Counted from the stretch's first letter, positions 36,082-44,745 are shown. The stretch: 64,000 bases of DNA from Bacillota bacterium (GCA_016278515.1 JADQBR010000002.1:177798-241797); one strand, 5' to 3'. Numbers and translations: made by a program. The notes: generated by a model not told the origin, from the letters alone.

Positions 36082-37344
36082 ATGTATAAAAAAACAACAT
36101 TGCCTAATGGAGTACGCATTGTAACAGAAGAAATGTCTTCAGTACATTCTGTTTCCATTGGGTTTTGGATAGGCTGCGGTTCAAGGGATGAGAATGAAAA
36201 AGAAGCAGGACTATCTCATTTTTTGGAGCATTTGCTGTTTAAAGGTACGAAAGATAGAACCTCAAAAGAAATTGCTGAAACTTTCGATGCTATCGGTGGC
36301 CATTTAAACGCCTTTACTACAAAAGAATACACTTGTTTATATGCCAAAGTTTTGACAGAACATTTCCAATTAGCATTGGATGTTTTAAGTGATATGCTTT
36401 TCAATAGCTCATATAAAAGTCAGGATATTGAAAAGGAAAAGAAGGTTGTTTTGGAAGAGATAAAAATGTATTTAGATACGCCTGATGACATTATTCACGA
36501 TATCTATTCCCAGGTTGTTTGGCCTGATCATTCACTGGGGAAGCCAATTCTCGGGGATTCAGATTCAATCTCTGGGTTGACTCGTGAGGAAATAGTGCAC
36601 TATTTCGTGGAACACTATATTACAAATCGTTTAGTGATAGCTATAGCCGGAAATATTGAGCATGACATAGCTGTTGAGCAAATATCAAATATTTTCGCTA
36701 AAATGCCTATGGCCTCTAAAGGCAGAGAGTTTAGCGCGGCATCTAGTATCTCTAACCATAAATGTATACATAAAGACGTGGAACAACTTCAGGTATGCTT
36801 AGGAGTACCGGGACTTGCTCAAGAAGATAAGGATATTTTTTCATTACATGTTTTAAATAACGTCTTGGGAGGCGGCTTGAGTTCTCGGTTATTTCAAAAA
36901 GTTAGGGAAGATCACGGTTTAGCATATTCTGTGTTCAGCTATCCTAGTACCTATATTGATAGCGGGCTGTATACTATTTATGCAGGAACCAGTCCTGAGA
37001 ATTTTGAGCAGCTAATTGAAATTATTCTTGATGAAATAAATCAGATAAAACATTACGGAATAACTGAGAAAGAATTGAAGCGAAGTATAGAACAGATTCG
37101 AGGCAATCTGCTTTTAGGAATGGAGAGTACCAGCAATAGGATGAGCAGATTGGGTAAGACTGAACTTTGTTATGGGAGAGTAATAACGGCTGAGGAATTA
37201 ACGAAATCAATCAGTGGTGTTTCGTTGGAAAGTGTAAAGGCCACGGCCAATAGATTATTTCGTAAAGAGCTGTTTTCCTTAGCAACCATGGGGAAGATCG
37301 ATGTATCTCAGGCTTGGGAAAGGTTGATAGCATCAAGGATATAG
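36082..37344 (+). CDS. M16-family zinc peptidase (MlpA/YmxG type)
   Basis: 420-residue pitrilysin-family protease. The inverted zinc motif H-F-L-E-H (His46, Glu49, His50) lies in the N-terminal half, with a distal Glu about 75 residues later (E-K-K-V-V-L-E-E). The inactive C-terminal half is present, giving the usual two-repeat length. In Bacillus the orthologue (ylxY-mlpA-ymxH) occupies the same place. Substrates are not known; a role in processing or regulation has been proposed for the family. SD aaaggagg. Confidence 0.92.
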   Translation: MYKKTTLPNGVRIVTEEMSSVHSVSIGFWIGCGSRDENEKEAGLSHFLEHLLFKGTKDRTSKEIAETFDAIGGHLNAFTTKEYTCLYAKVLTEHFQLALDVLSDMLFNSSYKSQDIEKEKKVVLEEIKMYLDTPDDIIHDIYSQVVWPDHSLGKPILGDSDSISGLTREEIVHYFVEHYITNRLVIAIAGNIEHDIAVEQISNIFAKMPMASKGREFSAASSISNHKCIHKDVEQLQVCLGVPGLAQEDKDIFSLHVLNNVLGGGLSSRLFQKVREDHGLAYSVFSYPSTYIDSGLYTIYAGTSPENFEQLIEIILDEINQIKHYGITEKELKRSIEQIRGNLLLGMESTSNRMSRLGKTELCYGRVITAEELTKSISGVSLESVKATANRLFRKELFSLATMGKIDVSQAWERLIASRI

Positions 37345-37405
37345 GGTAAGAAGGATATTAATGCTTAAACTATGAGGTTGGATTAATTACTGGGAGGAGA
37401 CTTAT

Positions 37406-37855
37406 TTGGCAAAAGTATCATTACCGATAAAAAGACTTGCTCATGGAAAAGACATACCATTACCTAAGTATATGTCTGCCGGGGCTGCTGGTATGGATTT
37501 ATATGCTGCTTGTGATAAGCCAATTGAATTGGAGCCCATGGAAATAGCGCTAATTCCGACGGGTATAAGTATTGCAGTTCCGGAAGGTTACGAGGCCCAA
37601 ATTCGGCCCAGGAGCGGGTTAGCATCTAAACACGGACTATCGTTAGTTAATTCTCCGGGAACAATAGATGCGGACTACCGAGGTGAAATCAAATTAATAT
37701 TAATAAATATGGGTGAGAAAAAAGTAACTATAGAAAAGGGACAGAGGGCAGCTCAAATGGTCATCTGTCCAATTGTTCAGGCTGTTACAGTTGAAGTAGA
37801 CAGCCTGGAAAAAACTGCTCGCGGTCATGGCGGGTTTGGACATACCGGTAAATAG
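37406..37855 (+). CDS. dut: dUTP diphosphatase
   Basis: 149-residue trimeric dUTPase that removes dUTP and makes dUMP. Motifs 1-5 are visible: [28 protein letters not shown] and the C-terminal [10 protein letters not shown]. Start is TTG 37406 after gggaggaga. Its placement between the M16 peptidase and YlmC is common in Clostridia. Confidence 0.96.
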   Translation: MAKVSLPIKRLAHGKDIPLPKYMSAGAAGMDLYAACDKPIELEPMEIALIPTGISIAVPEGYEAQIRPRSGLASKHGLSLVNSPGTIDADYRGEIKLILINMGEKKVTIEKGQRAAQMVICPIVQAVTVEVDSLEKTARGHGGFGHTGK

Positions 37856-37862
37856 TCAGGTG

Positions 37863-37902
37863 AGGCTAGGGATAATAATTTATCTCTAGCCTTTATTTTT
37901 TT
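37863..37902 (+). terminator. dut terminator
   Basis: Stem aggctagggataa (37863-37875) and ttatctctagcct (37880-37892) with one G-T pair, then a T-rich tail. Confidence 0.85.
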
Positions 37903-37970
37903 ATCATAACCGGGCCCGTCTACACATAAAGTAATTTGGGGAGGGATGTAAAGTTAACGGTTATACTTTA

Positions 37971-38318
37971 TTGGTGCTGTTAATAATATTGTTGTTAATT
38001 GGCGCCTCCCAGAAGGCCTATTTAAAACGACAAAAGGTTGCCAAAACTAAGACTGTAAGGAGCGATAACAATACAGGTCTATTTTCAAATGCCCTTTTTG
38101 AGTTGGTCAGTGCCGCAGGAGGGGTATATATAGCTATAATTATGCTTATTACATTTTTAAAAATTCAAATACCAGAAAAATGGCCTGTGCTAGATGTTAG
38201 TTTGGACCCTATTGCGTTGGTATCATTGGTTTTAGTAGCGATACAGCCTATTATCGTAAGATTAATTCATGTTGTAAAAAGGTTAAAAAGGGAGGAAAGG
38301 GAAAATGAGACTGAGTGA
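37971..38318 (+). CDS. Small membrane protein of unknown function
   Basis: 115-residue protein, not recognised. It has an N-terminal hydrophobic helix, a basic linker (K-R-Q-K-V-A-K-T-K), two further helices (about 45-62 and 75-97) and a charged C-terminus. The end overlaps ylmC by 14 bases, supporting that it is real. The start is uncertain: TTG 37971 is the first standard start in the open frame, but the only strong SD (ggggaggg, 37938-37945) is 25 bases away. The frame is open upstream to that SD, so a non-standard start cannot be excluded. Confidence 0.6.
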   Translation: MVLLIILLLIGASQKAYLKRQKVAKTKTVRSDNNTGLFSNALFELVSAAGGVYIAIIMLITFLKIQIPEKWPVLDVSLDPIALVSLVLVAIQPIIVRLIHVVKRLKREERENETE

Positions 38319-38574
38319 ACTGATCGGAAAAGAAATAGTAAACTTATACAATGGTGCAAGGCTGGGAACCATAGGAGAGTCTGACTTGATTATTGATGAC
38401 TTAAGCGGTGAAATTGAGTCAATTATTCTCCCTAATAAAGGGAACTTAATTAATTTTTGGAATGAGAAGCCTCAAATGGTTATTCCCTGGCAATCGGTGA
38501 AAAAGGTTGGAACACAAGTAATTATTGTGGAATTAGATGAGTCATATGGCAAAATGCACAAGTATTCCCTTTAG
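38305..38574 (+). CDS. PRC-barrel protein YlmC/YmxH
   Basis: 89-residue PRC-barrel domain protein of the YlmC/YmxH sporulation family. The fold is shown by L-S-E-L-I-G-K-E-I-V-N, G-T-I-G-E-S-D-L-I-I-D and V-I-P-W-Q-S-V-K-K-V-G. In Bacillus ymxH sits between mlpA and spoVFA, as here. It overlaps the previous gene by 14 bases, with gggagg before the ATG. Exact function is unknown; PRC barrels often bind RNA or proteins. Confidence 0.88.
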   Translation: MRLSELIGKEIVNLYNGARLGTIGESDLIIDDLSGEIESIILPNKGNLINFWNEKPQMVIPWQSVKKVGTQVIIVELDESYGKMHKYSL

Positions 38575-38603
38575 TTGACATAACTATGGACATATGGTAG
38601 TAT
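38575..38603 (+). promoter_or_regulatory. Promoter of the lysine riboswitch / dap operon
   Basis: Perfect TTGACA (38575-38580), a 17-bp spacer and TAGTAT (38598-38603). The TTGACA begins directly after the ylmC stop. The transcript would start just before the riboswitch aptamer. Confidence 0.75.
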
Positions 38604-38640
38604 AAGAAAAAATAAAAAGAATTGCCTCATCTCTTCCGAG

Positions 38641-38826
38641 GTGGGGTAGAGGCGCAGTGAGCCATGAGTAGCCATAACGTTCTTGAGGTCTGATTAGTTA
38701 TGGTTAAAGGGGCCATTGCCGAAGTTCTGGTGGTTGATCTCACTACCAGTGCTGGGGTTACATTGAATAAGTGTAACACTGTCACTAACAACAATGCCTA
38801 AAGTTGTTGGTGGAGAACTATCTCAC
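38641..38826 (+). promoter_or_regulatory. Lysine riboswitch (L-box)
   Basis: The leader contains the L-box core: AGAGGCGC after the P1 left arm, AAAGGGGCCATTGCCGAAG in the middle, GCTGGGGTTACATTGAATAA and GGTGGAGAACTATCTCAC at the end. P1 forms between GTGGGGTAG (38641-38649) and CTATCTCAC (38818-38826). The order and spacing match the Bacillus lysC L-box. Lysine binding is expected to favour the terminator that follows and reduce the whole dapB-dpaAB-asd-dapG-dapA set. No gene lies in this 423-bp gap. Confidence 0.93.
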
Positions 38827-38864
38827 ATTTTTGGTAAGGGAGGGGGAATCTATCTGTGCGTACG

Positions 38865-38893
38865 CTACTGAGTTTTTCCTTCAGTAGTTTTTT
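38865..38893 (+). terminator. Expression-platform terminator of the lysine riboswitch
   Basis: Stem ctactga (38865-38871) and tcagtag (38881-38887), then tttttt. It lies about 40 nt after the aptamer, the usual place. Confidence 0.8.
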
Positions 38894-38904
38894 GTTTTTA
38901 TAAA

Positions 38905-38967
38905 AGTGGTACCTCGAGCAATTACAATTTTCTTATCTTTTGCTAACATATATAACGAGGTACCACT
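38905..38967 (+). repeat. Inverted repeat between riboswitch terminator and dapB
   Basis: Perfect 12-bp arms AGTGGTACCTCG (38905-38916) and CGAGGTACCACT (38956-38967) with a 39-nt AT-rich loop. No T-run follows. It sits between the riboswitch terminator and the dapB SD. It could be a second RNA structure or a protein-binding operator. Confidence 0.7.
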
Positions 38968-38997
38968 AGCAATCATACATAAAGGAGGCTAAGATTA

Positions 38998-39777
38998 ATG
39001 GCTATTGACGTTGTGGTTACTGGAGCATTGGGTAAAATGGGGAATACAATCATGAAAGCGGTCTATAATCACCCTAATACAAATTTAGTTGGAGCGGTTG
39101 ATGTTAAACAAGGAGATTCAGTTGGTAAAATTATTGGTGCAAACCTGGATCTGTTAGTAGAAAATGACTTGGCTAACGTCCTTAAGGAAATAAAACCTCG
39201 AGTATTAGTTGACTTTACGAGAGCTGATTCGGCTTTTAATAATGCATTATTAGCTTTAGAGAATGGGATACACCCGGTGATTGGTACAACAGGCCTTACT
39301 GAAGGTAACATTGAACATTTGCATGTCATGTGTGAAGAGAAACAGGTAGGAGCTATAGTTTCTCCAAACTTTGCATTGGGTACGGTACTAATGATGCGCT
39401 TTGCTGAAGAGGCAGCAAAATATTTTAATTATGTAGAGATAGTAGAGATGCATCACAATAATAAGATAGATGCACCATCGGGAACCGCCATTGCGACAGC
39501 AAAAAAGATTGGAAACAGCTTAAGTAAAAATCCTAAAGAAGCTAAAGATCAACCTCATAACTTGCTTGGAAAAGTAATTGACGGGGTGCCAATCCATAGT
39601 GTGAGGCTGCCTGGATTGGTTGCTCACCACGAGGTTATGTTCGGTGGCAAAGGAGAAACACTCACTATAAGACATGATTCTATTAGCAGGGAATCTTTTC
39701 ATGCCGGATTAATTCTTGCTGTTGAGAAGGTAATTAATTTAAGAAGGTTGGTGATAGGCTTAGAAAACCTACTATAA
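38998..39777 (+). CDS. dapB: 4-hydroxy-tetrahydrodipicolinate reductase
   Basis: 259-residue NAD(P)H enzyme of the lysine/DAP pathway. It has the Rossmann start V-T-G-A-L-G-K-M-G, D-F-T-R-A-D, G-T-T-G-L, and the catalytic-loop H-H-N-N-K-I-D-A-P-S-G-T-A. SD aaaggagg. First gene after the lysine riboswitch. Its product is channelled toward DAP for cell wall and lysine, while its substrate is also used by the dipicolinate synthase next door. Confidence 0.95.
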   Translation: MAIDVVVTGALGKMGNTIMKAVYNHPNTNLVGAVDVKQGDSVGKIIGANLDLLVENDLANVLKEIKPRVLVDFTRADSAFNNALLALENGIHPVIGTTGLTEGNIEHLHVMCEEKQVGAIVSPNFALGTVLMMRFAEEAAKYFNYVEIVEMHHNNKIDAPSGTAIATAKKIGNSLSKNPKEAKDQPHNLLGKVIDGVPIHSVRLPGLVAHHEVMFGGKGETLTIRHDSISRESFHAGLILAVEKVINLRRLVIGLENLL

Positions 39778-39870
39778 ACAACAAAGTAAAAAATCCATAT
39801 GACAAGCACTAAACCTTCTCTGATACATATAGTGGTAACACATCATTAAAGAATGCAGGGAGGGGGAAGA

Positions 39871-40761
39871 GTGTCCCATATTTTTAGCGGAATATCAGTT
39901 GCAGTTATAGGTGGTGACGACAGACAGCTAATATTAATAGAAGAGCTGTCGAAACTAGGTGCTACTGTTAAGGTGATAGGGTTTCCAAAAGAAATGCTGC
40001 CAGATAACGTTGTGCACACAGACGAATTGGCGTTTGTCTTAAAGGATGCAAATGCGGTCATTCTAACTATGCCGGGAACTGATAATAACGGATTAATTCG
40101 TGGAGCTAATTATTTTAGTGATAACCTTTATTTAACGCCTGAGCTTTTGAGCTCTTTACCTCACAATACGCCTGTTCTAGTGGGTGTGCAAAGTGATTAC
40201 TTAAAGTATTGGGCTCATCAGTTATCATTAAAGATGATTGAAATTGCCAATAAAGACGAAATCGCAATTTTGAACTCCATTCCTACAGCTGAGGGTGCGT
40301 TAGAGATCGCAATGAGGGAAACGCCCATCACAATTCATGGCAGTAAGTCATTGGTAATTGGCCTTGGAAGAGTAGGGTTGACATTGGCAAGGCTATTGCA
40401 TTCCATGGGTTCTAAGACATTTGTTACGGCCCGACGCAGTTCTTGTTTGGCAAGGGGTTATGAAATGGGCTTGAGTCCGGTGGACTTAAGAGATATCAAA
40501 GGCTGCCTCCAGCAGATGGACTTCGTATTCAACACAGTTCCGGCATTAGTTTTAGGTTATGACGAATTGTTGAACATAGCCAAACCAACCCTCGTTATTG
40601 ATCTTGCTAGTACACCTGGCGGAGTTAATTTTAAAAAAGCCGATGAACTAGGTCTTAAAGTGATATGGGCCTTAAGTTTACCAGGGAAGGTTGCACCAAA
40701 GACTGCAGGGGAAATATTAGCGCAAACGGTACCTAGAATTATTTTAAAAAATCTTCCGTAA
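39871..40761 (+). CDS. dpaA: Dipicolinate synthase subunit A (SpoVFA)
   Basis: 296-residue NAD(P)-dependent subunit of dipicolinate synthase, which oxidises dihydrodipicolinate to the spore core compound DPA. A first domain with A-V-I-G-G-D-D-R-Q is followed by a second Rossmann domain G-L-G-R-V-G-L-T-L-A-R-L. The family stretch V-I-D-L-A-S-T-P-G-G-V is near the end. Start GTG 39871 has ggaggggg upstream; the ATG at 39853 precedes that SD. Presence implies that this organism makes DPA by the DpaAB route. Expression is normally in the mother cell under sigma-K/E, so a further promoter may exist. Confidence 0.93.
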   Translation: MSHIFSGISVAVIGGDDRQLILIEELSKLGATVKVIGFPKEMLPDNVVHTDELAFVLKDANAVILTMPGTDNNGLIRGANYFSDNLYLTPELLSSLPHNTPVLVGVQSDYLKYWAHQLSLKMIEIANKDEIAILNSIPTAEGALEIAMRETPITIHGSKSLVIGLGRVGLTLARLLHSMGSKTFVTARRSSCLARGYEMGLSPVDLRDIKGCLQQMDFVFNTVPALVLGYDELLNIAKPTLVIDLASTPGGVNFKKADELGLKVIWALSLPGKVAPKTAGEILAQTVPRIILKNLP

Positions 40762-40776
40762 TAGGAGGTGCTTGTC

Positions 40777-41361
40777 ATGCAATGGAAAGGAAAGAAAATT
40801 GGTTTTGCCTTTACCGGGTCTCATTGTACCCTTGAAAAAGTAATGCCATACGTCCAAGAACTTGTAGATGAAGGCGCAGATGTGGTGCCTATATTGTCTG
40901 ACAGTGTTCAAACAACGGATACCCGGTTCGGAAAAGCTCAGTATTGGAGAGACCAAGCAAAAAAGATTACAGGTAAAGAGCCGTTGGAGACAATTGTAGA
41001 TGTTGAACCAATAGGACCGGAAAAAATGTTGGACTGTCTCATTGTGGCTCCTTGCAGTGGAAATACACTTGCAAAGTTGGCTAACGGGATTACTGATGGT
41101 CCGGTACTAATGGCCGCTAAAGCTCAATTAAGAAATCGAAGGCCAGTGATATTAGCAATTTCAACTAATGACGGGTTGGGCTTTAATGCTAAAAATATTG
41201 GTATTATGGTAAATACATTAAATGTCTTTATGGTTCCTTTTGGTCAAGACAGCCCGGCTAACAAACACCGGTCTCTGGTAGCCAAAATGGAACTACTTCC
41301 TAAAACTTTAGAAGCAGCCATGCAAGGTGAACAACTGCAACCGATGTTGATACAATATTAG
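40777..41361 (+). CDS. dpaB: Dipicolinate synthase subunit B (SpoVFB)
   Basis: 194-residue flavoprotein-type partner of DpaA. It shows F-A-F-T-G-S-H-C, the flavoprotein-like I-V-A-P-C-S-G-N-T-L-A-K-L-A-N-G and the D-S-P-A-N-K-H-R C-terminal motif typical of SpoVFB. ATG 40777 has aggagg before it, 15 bp after dpaA. Together they form the sporulation-specific pair embedded in a lysine-controlled operon. Confidence 0.93.
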   Translation: MQWKGKKIGFAFTGSHCTLEKVMPYVQELVDEGADVVPILSDSVQTTDTRFGKAQYWRDQAKKITGKEPLETIVDVEPIGPEKMLDCLIVAPCSGNTLAKLANGITDGPVLMAAKAQLRNRRPVILAISTNDGLGFNAKNIGIMVNTLNVFMVPFGQDSPANKHRSLVAKMELLPKTLEAAMQGEQLQPMLIQY

Positions 41362-41423
41362 GCTTGATAGACAAAATCTATGCACTAGGATACACTAAAA
41401 TATATATTTTATTTAATGAGGAT

Positions 41424-41460
41424 GTTCGGAAAGATACTCATCAATATACGTTTTCCGAAC
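41424..41460 (+). repeat. Inverted repeat between dpaB and asd
   Basis: Perfect 9-bp arms GTTCGGAAA (41424-41432) and TTTCCGAAC (41452-41460), 19-nt loop, in the 132-bp gap. No T-run follows on this strand. It may mark a transcript boundary between dpaB and asd. Confidence 0.55.
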
Positions 41461-41493
41461 AGATACTAGATAAAAAAGTAGAGGAGGATATTT

Positions 41494-42489
41494 ATGAAGA
41501 AATATAATGTTGCTATTGTTGGCACAGGAGCTGTGGGAAATAAAATTTTAGATGTGTTAGAGGAGCGGAATTTTCCGTTAAACAATTTAAAATTACTTGC
41601 TACGAGCCGTTCCGCCGGCAAGAATGTTGCATTTAATGGTAAAACTTACACAATAGAAGAAACTAAAGCAAGCTCATTTGAAGGCATTGATATTGCACTA
41701 TTTGCAGGAGGATCGGCAAGTAAGGATTTTGCTAGTTATGCTGTAAATTCTGGGGCAGTTGTAATTGATAATAGCAGTACTTTTAGGATGGACCCCGAAG
41801 TGCCTTTGGTGATTCCTGAGGTGAATCCTGAGGATGTAGCATGGCACAAGGGGATTATTGCTAATCCAAATTGCTCTACCATACAGATGGTGGTCGCTCT
41901 AAAACCGTTACATGATAAAGCCGGGATCAAGCGGGTTGTTGTCTCCACATATCAGGCCGTGTCTGGAGCGGGCGCTGAAGCAATGGAAGAATTGCAGGCG
42001 CAATCGATGCAGGTTTTAAATAATGATAAAGTACAGGTAAATGTGCTAGCTCATCAGATAGCTTTTAACTTGATACCTCATCTAGATGTTTTTCTAAGTA
42101 ATGACTACACTAAAGAGGAAATGAAGATGGTAAATGAAACCAAGAAAATACTAGGCGACAAATCAATTGAAATAACTGCGACCACTGTAAGGGTTCCTGT
42201 TTTTAACGGGCATTCAGAAGCGGTTAATGTGGAGTTTAAGAACCCCTTACCAGCAGATATGGCAAAAGAGGTACTGTCTAACACGCCTGGTGTAATTGTC
42301 ATTGACAATCCGAAGGATTCTCAATACCCAATGCCCGTCTTTGCTGATGGGAAAGATGAAGTCTTTGTGGGTAGAATCCGAGAAGATAATTCAGTGGATT
42401 ATGGCTTAAACATGTGGGTAGTATCTGATAATCTACGTAAAGGTGCTGCTACAAATGCTGTGCAAATAGCAGAGTTGGTTATTTCATAA
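41494..42489 (+). CDS. asd: Aspartate-semialdehyde dehydrogenase
   Basis: 331-residue NADPH enzyme that makes aspartate semialdehyde, the branch to lysine/DAP and methionine/threonine. Rossmann G-T-G-A-V-G, catalytic Cys127 in N-P-N-C-S-T, Q-A-V-S-G-A-G and H-S-E-A-V are visible. SD gaggagg. Second half of the dap cluster (asd-dapG-dapA), the same order as in Bacillus. Confidence 0.96.
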   Translation: MKKYNVAIVGTGAVGNKILDVLEERNFPLNNLKLLATSRSAGKNVAFNGKTYTIEETKASSFEGIDIALFAGGSASKDFASYAVNSGAVVIDNSSTFRMDPEVPLVIPEVNPEDVAWHKGIIANPNCSTIQMVVALKPLHDKAGIKRVVVSTYQAVSGAGAEAMEELQAQSMQVLNNDKVQVNVLAHQIAFNLIPHLDVFLSNDYTKEEMKMVNETKKILGDKSIEITATTVRVPVFNGHSEAVNVEFKNPLPADMAKEVLSNTPGVIVIDNPKDSQYPMPVFADGKDEVFVGRIREDNSVDYGLNMWVVSDNLRKGAATNAVQIAELVIS

Positions 42490-42522
42490 AAGAAATATAA
42501 TAATTAGTCTTCGAGGTGGAGT

Positions 42523-43767
42523 ATGAAAGTAATTATTCAAAAATTTGGAGGGTCGTCCGTTGCTACAATAGAGTCTAGACAGGCAGTTATAAAAAAAATT
42601 GCTAAAGCAAAACAAAACGGCTACCAAGTTGTGGTGGTTGTTTCTGCGATGGGGCGCAGTGGCGATCCTTATTCTACAGATACATTAATTAATTTAGTTA
42701 AGCGTTCAAAGCAAATGATTAAAACAAAAGAATTAGATTTATTGATATCATGCGGAGAAGTTATTTCTGCAGTTGTCTTATGTTCAGAAATTGAGGAGGC
42801 AGGTTATTCTTCCTGTTGTCTGACAGGACCTGAAGCGGGTATTATAACTGATGATAGTCATGGTAATGCGCGAGTATTGGAGGTTCATCCCGCCGAAGTG
42901 CAAAGAATGCTCACTCAAGGAAAAATAGTTATTGTCACTGGTTTCCAGGGAAGGACAGGAGATGGTAAGATTTCTACCCTGGGCAGGGGAGGTAGTGACA
43001 CCTCTGCTGCTGCAATCGGCGTAGCTTTAGAAGCTGAACGAGTAGAAATATATACTGATGTGGATGGTGTAAAAACCGCAGATCCTCGTATGTTTGATGA
43101 TGCCAGAACTTTAGATCGGATAACTTATAATGAACTTTGTCAACTTGCTCATGAAGGGGCTAAGATTATTCATCCCAGGGCTGTAGAAATTGCCATGCAA
43201 CAGAACATTCCTTTAAAAATATGTAATACTTTTAGTGACCATCCTGGTACTCTTGTGACATCCGGGAAGGCTATTTATGAACAACCTACCCAGATTAAAG
43301 ATAATATTATTACCGGGATAGCACATATTTCAAATATAGCGCAAATTAGAATTAAGATTGAAGGTGCTGCTAAAAAGAATAGCAATGTTACTGAGGTATT
43401 TAAATTAATGGCAGATGATAATATTTCTGTAGATTTTATTTATGCTTCTTTGGAAGAAGTGATTTTTACGGTCAGACAAGAGGTATTAGAAAAAGCTGTA
43501 TGTATTTTAGAAGAAAATAAGATTGAACCAATGGTTCGTGAAAACTGTGCCAAAGTTGCAGCGGTTGGTGCAGGAATGACTGGTGTTCCAGGAGTAATGG
43601 CAAATATTGTTTCAGCCTTGAACGAAAATAGTATAGAGATATTACAATCTTCTGATTCGTATACAAGTATTTGGTGTTTGGTAGATCAAAAGGACCTGAA
43701 AAAAGCTATTCGAGCGCTTCACAGCCAGTTTGGACTACATGAAAGGGCAGATCAGAAGGCAGAATAA
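42523..43767 (+). CDS. dapG: Aspartate kinase (DapG/LysC type)
   Basis: 414-residue aspartokinase. The N-terminal kinase domain begins Q-K-F-G-G-S-S-V-A and contains G-R-G-G-S-D-T-S-A-A and Y-T-D-V-D-G-V; two C-terminal ACT domains (about 265-400) bind the feedback amino acid. In Bacillus the DapG isozyme is inhibited by DAP rather than lysine; position next to asd and dapA suggests DapG, but the effector cannot be read from sequence. SD tcgaggtgg. Confidence 0.92.
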   Translation: MKVIIQKFGGSSVATIESRQAVIKKIAKAKQNGYQVVVVVSAMGRSGDPYSTDTLINLVKRSKQMIKTKELDLLISCGEVISAVVLCSEIEEAGYSSCCLTGPEAGIITDDSHGNARVLEVHPAEVQRMLTQGKIVIVTGFQGRTGDGKISTLGRGGSDTSAAAIGVALEAERVEIYTDVDGVKTADPRMFDDARTLDRITYNELCQLAHEGAKIIHPRAVEIAMQQNIPLKICNTFSDHPGTLVTSGKAIYEQPTQIKDNIITGIAHISNIAQIRIKIEGAAKKNSNVTEVFKLMADDNISVDFIYASLEEVIFTVRQEVLEKAVCILEENKIEPMVRENCAKVAAVGAGMTGVPGVMANIVSALNENSIEILQSSDSYTSIWCLVDQKDLKKAIRALHSQFGLHERADQKAE

Positions 43768-43786
43768 ATATTTAGGAGTGGATTAA

Positions 43787-44671
43787 ATGAGTAAATTTGG
43801 AAAAGTGTTAACCGCAATGGTTACTCCTTTTGACGAGTGCGGCAAAATTGAATGGGGTAAAGTAAAATATGTAGCTAACTACTTAGTTAATAATGGTAGT
43901 GATGGTATCGTGGTATGCGGAACGACTGGTGAAAGCCCTACTTTAACTGAAGATGAGAAACTAAAACTCTTTGAAACAGTTCTGATCGAAGTAGGGCATA
44001 AGGTTAATGTTATAGCAGGTACAGGAAGCAATAATACTTATGAGTCCCTGCAACTGTCAAAGAAAGCGGAAAATATCGGTGTGCATGGTGTAATGTTAGT
44101 AGCACCTTATTATAACAAACCTTCTCAGGAAGGTATATACAGACACTTTAAACATATTGCCCAGGAAATCAACTTACCCGTAATGCTTTACAATGTTCCC
44201 TCCAGGACCATGACTAACATATTGCCTGACACAGTTGTTAGGCTATCCAAACTTAAAAATATTATTGCTATTAAAGAAGCAAGCGGAGACATGGACCAAG
44301 TGAGCACTTTGCATAATAGGTTACCTAAAGATTTTTCGATTTACAGCGGCGACGATTCTCTAACATTACCTATGTTAGCGTTAGGGTGCCAGGGAGTAGT
44401 GAGTGTTGCAAGTCATATTGTAGGTAAGGATATCCAAGAAATGACCAATAACTTCTTAGTAGGCAACGTATCAGAGGCATTAGCAATACATAGCAGATTA
44501 TTTGAACTTTTTAAGGCATTATTCGTAACAACTAATCCAATTCCCGTAAAAACTGCTTTGAACTTAATGGACTTTGATTTAGGCAATTTTAGATTGCCAT
44601 TGATTGAAGCAACACCAAACGAAAAGGAACTTATAAAAAAATCATTGATAGACTTGGGCCTAATAAAGTGA
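43787..44671 (+). CDS. dapA: 4-hydroxy-tetrahydrodipicolinate synthase
   Basis: 294-residue aldolase that condenses pyruvate with aspartate semialdehyde. The Schiff-base lysine is Lys163 in A-I-K-E-A-S-G, with Tyr135 in Y-N-V-P-S-R-T and the G-T-T-G-E-S loop (45-50). A normal-length TIM-barrel protein. Last gene of the lysine/DPA operon; a homologous copy of the repeat hairpin found after polC follows its stop. Confidence 0.96.
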   Translation: MSKFGKVLTAMVTPFDECGKIEWGKVKYVANYLVNNGSDGIVVCGTTGESPTLTEDEKLKLFETVLIEVGHKVNVIAGTGSNNTYESLQLSKKAENIGVHGVMLVAPYYNKPSQEGIYRHFKHIAQEINLPVMLYNVPSRTMTNILPDTVVRLSKLKNIIAIKEASGDMDQVSTLHNRLPKDFSIYSGDDSLTLPMLALGCQGVVSVASHIVGKDIQEMTNNFLVGNVSEALAIHSRLFELFKALFVTTNPIPVKTALNLMDFDLGNFRLPLIEATPNEKELIKKSLIDLGLIK

Positions 44672-44728
44672 AAACTAAGCATCAGATGGGGTTTCATACC
44701 CCGTCTGATGTTTAGTTAAGCTATCGGA
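44668..44728 (+). repeat. Hairpin repeat, copy B (downstream of dapA)
   Basis: A near-perfect 17-bp stem: CTAAGCATCAGATGGGG (44675-44691) with CCCCGTCTGATGTTTAG (44699-44715), with G-T pairs. It is followed by TTAAGCTATC. It aligns with copy A after polC over about 50 bp. It probably terminates or protects the dap transcript. Confidence 0.65.
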
Positions 44729-44745
44729 TAAAGTAAAATGTTAAA

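Noticed and set aside
36082..37344. Active two-domain processing peptidase partner missing
   Set aside because: The second half is present as an inactive repeat in the same chain, so no partner gene is required.
38905..38967. T-box riboswitch
   Set aside because: The TGGTACC wording is suggestive, but there is no T-box stem I, specifier loop or terminator with U-run; the region just upstream is a clear lysine riboswitch.
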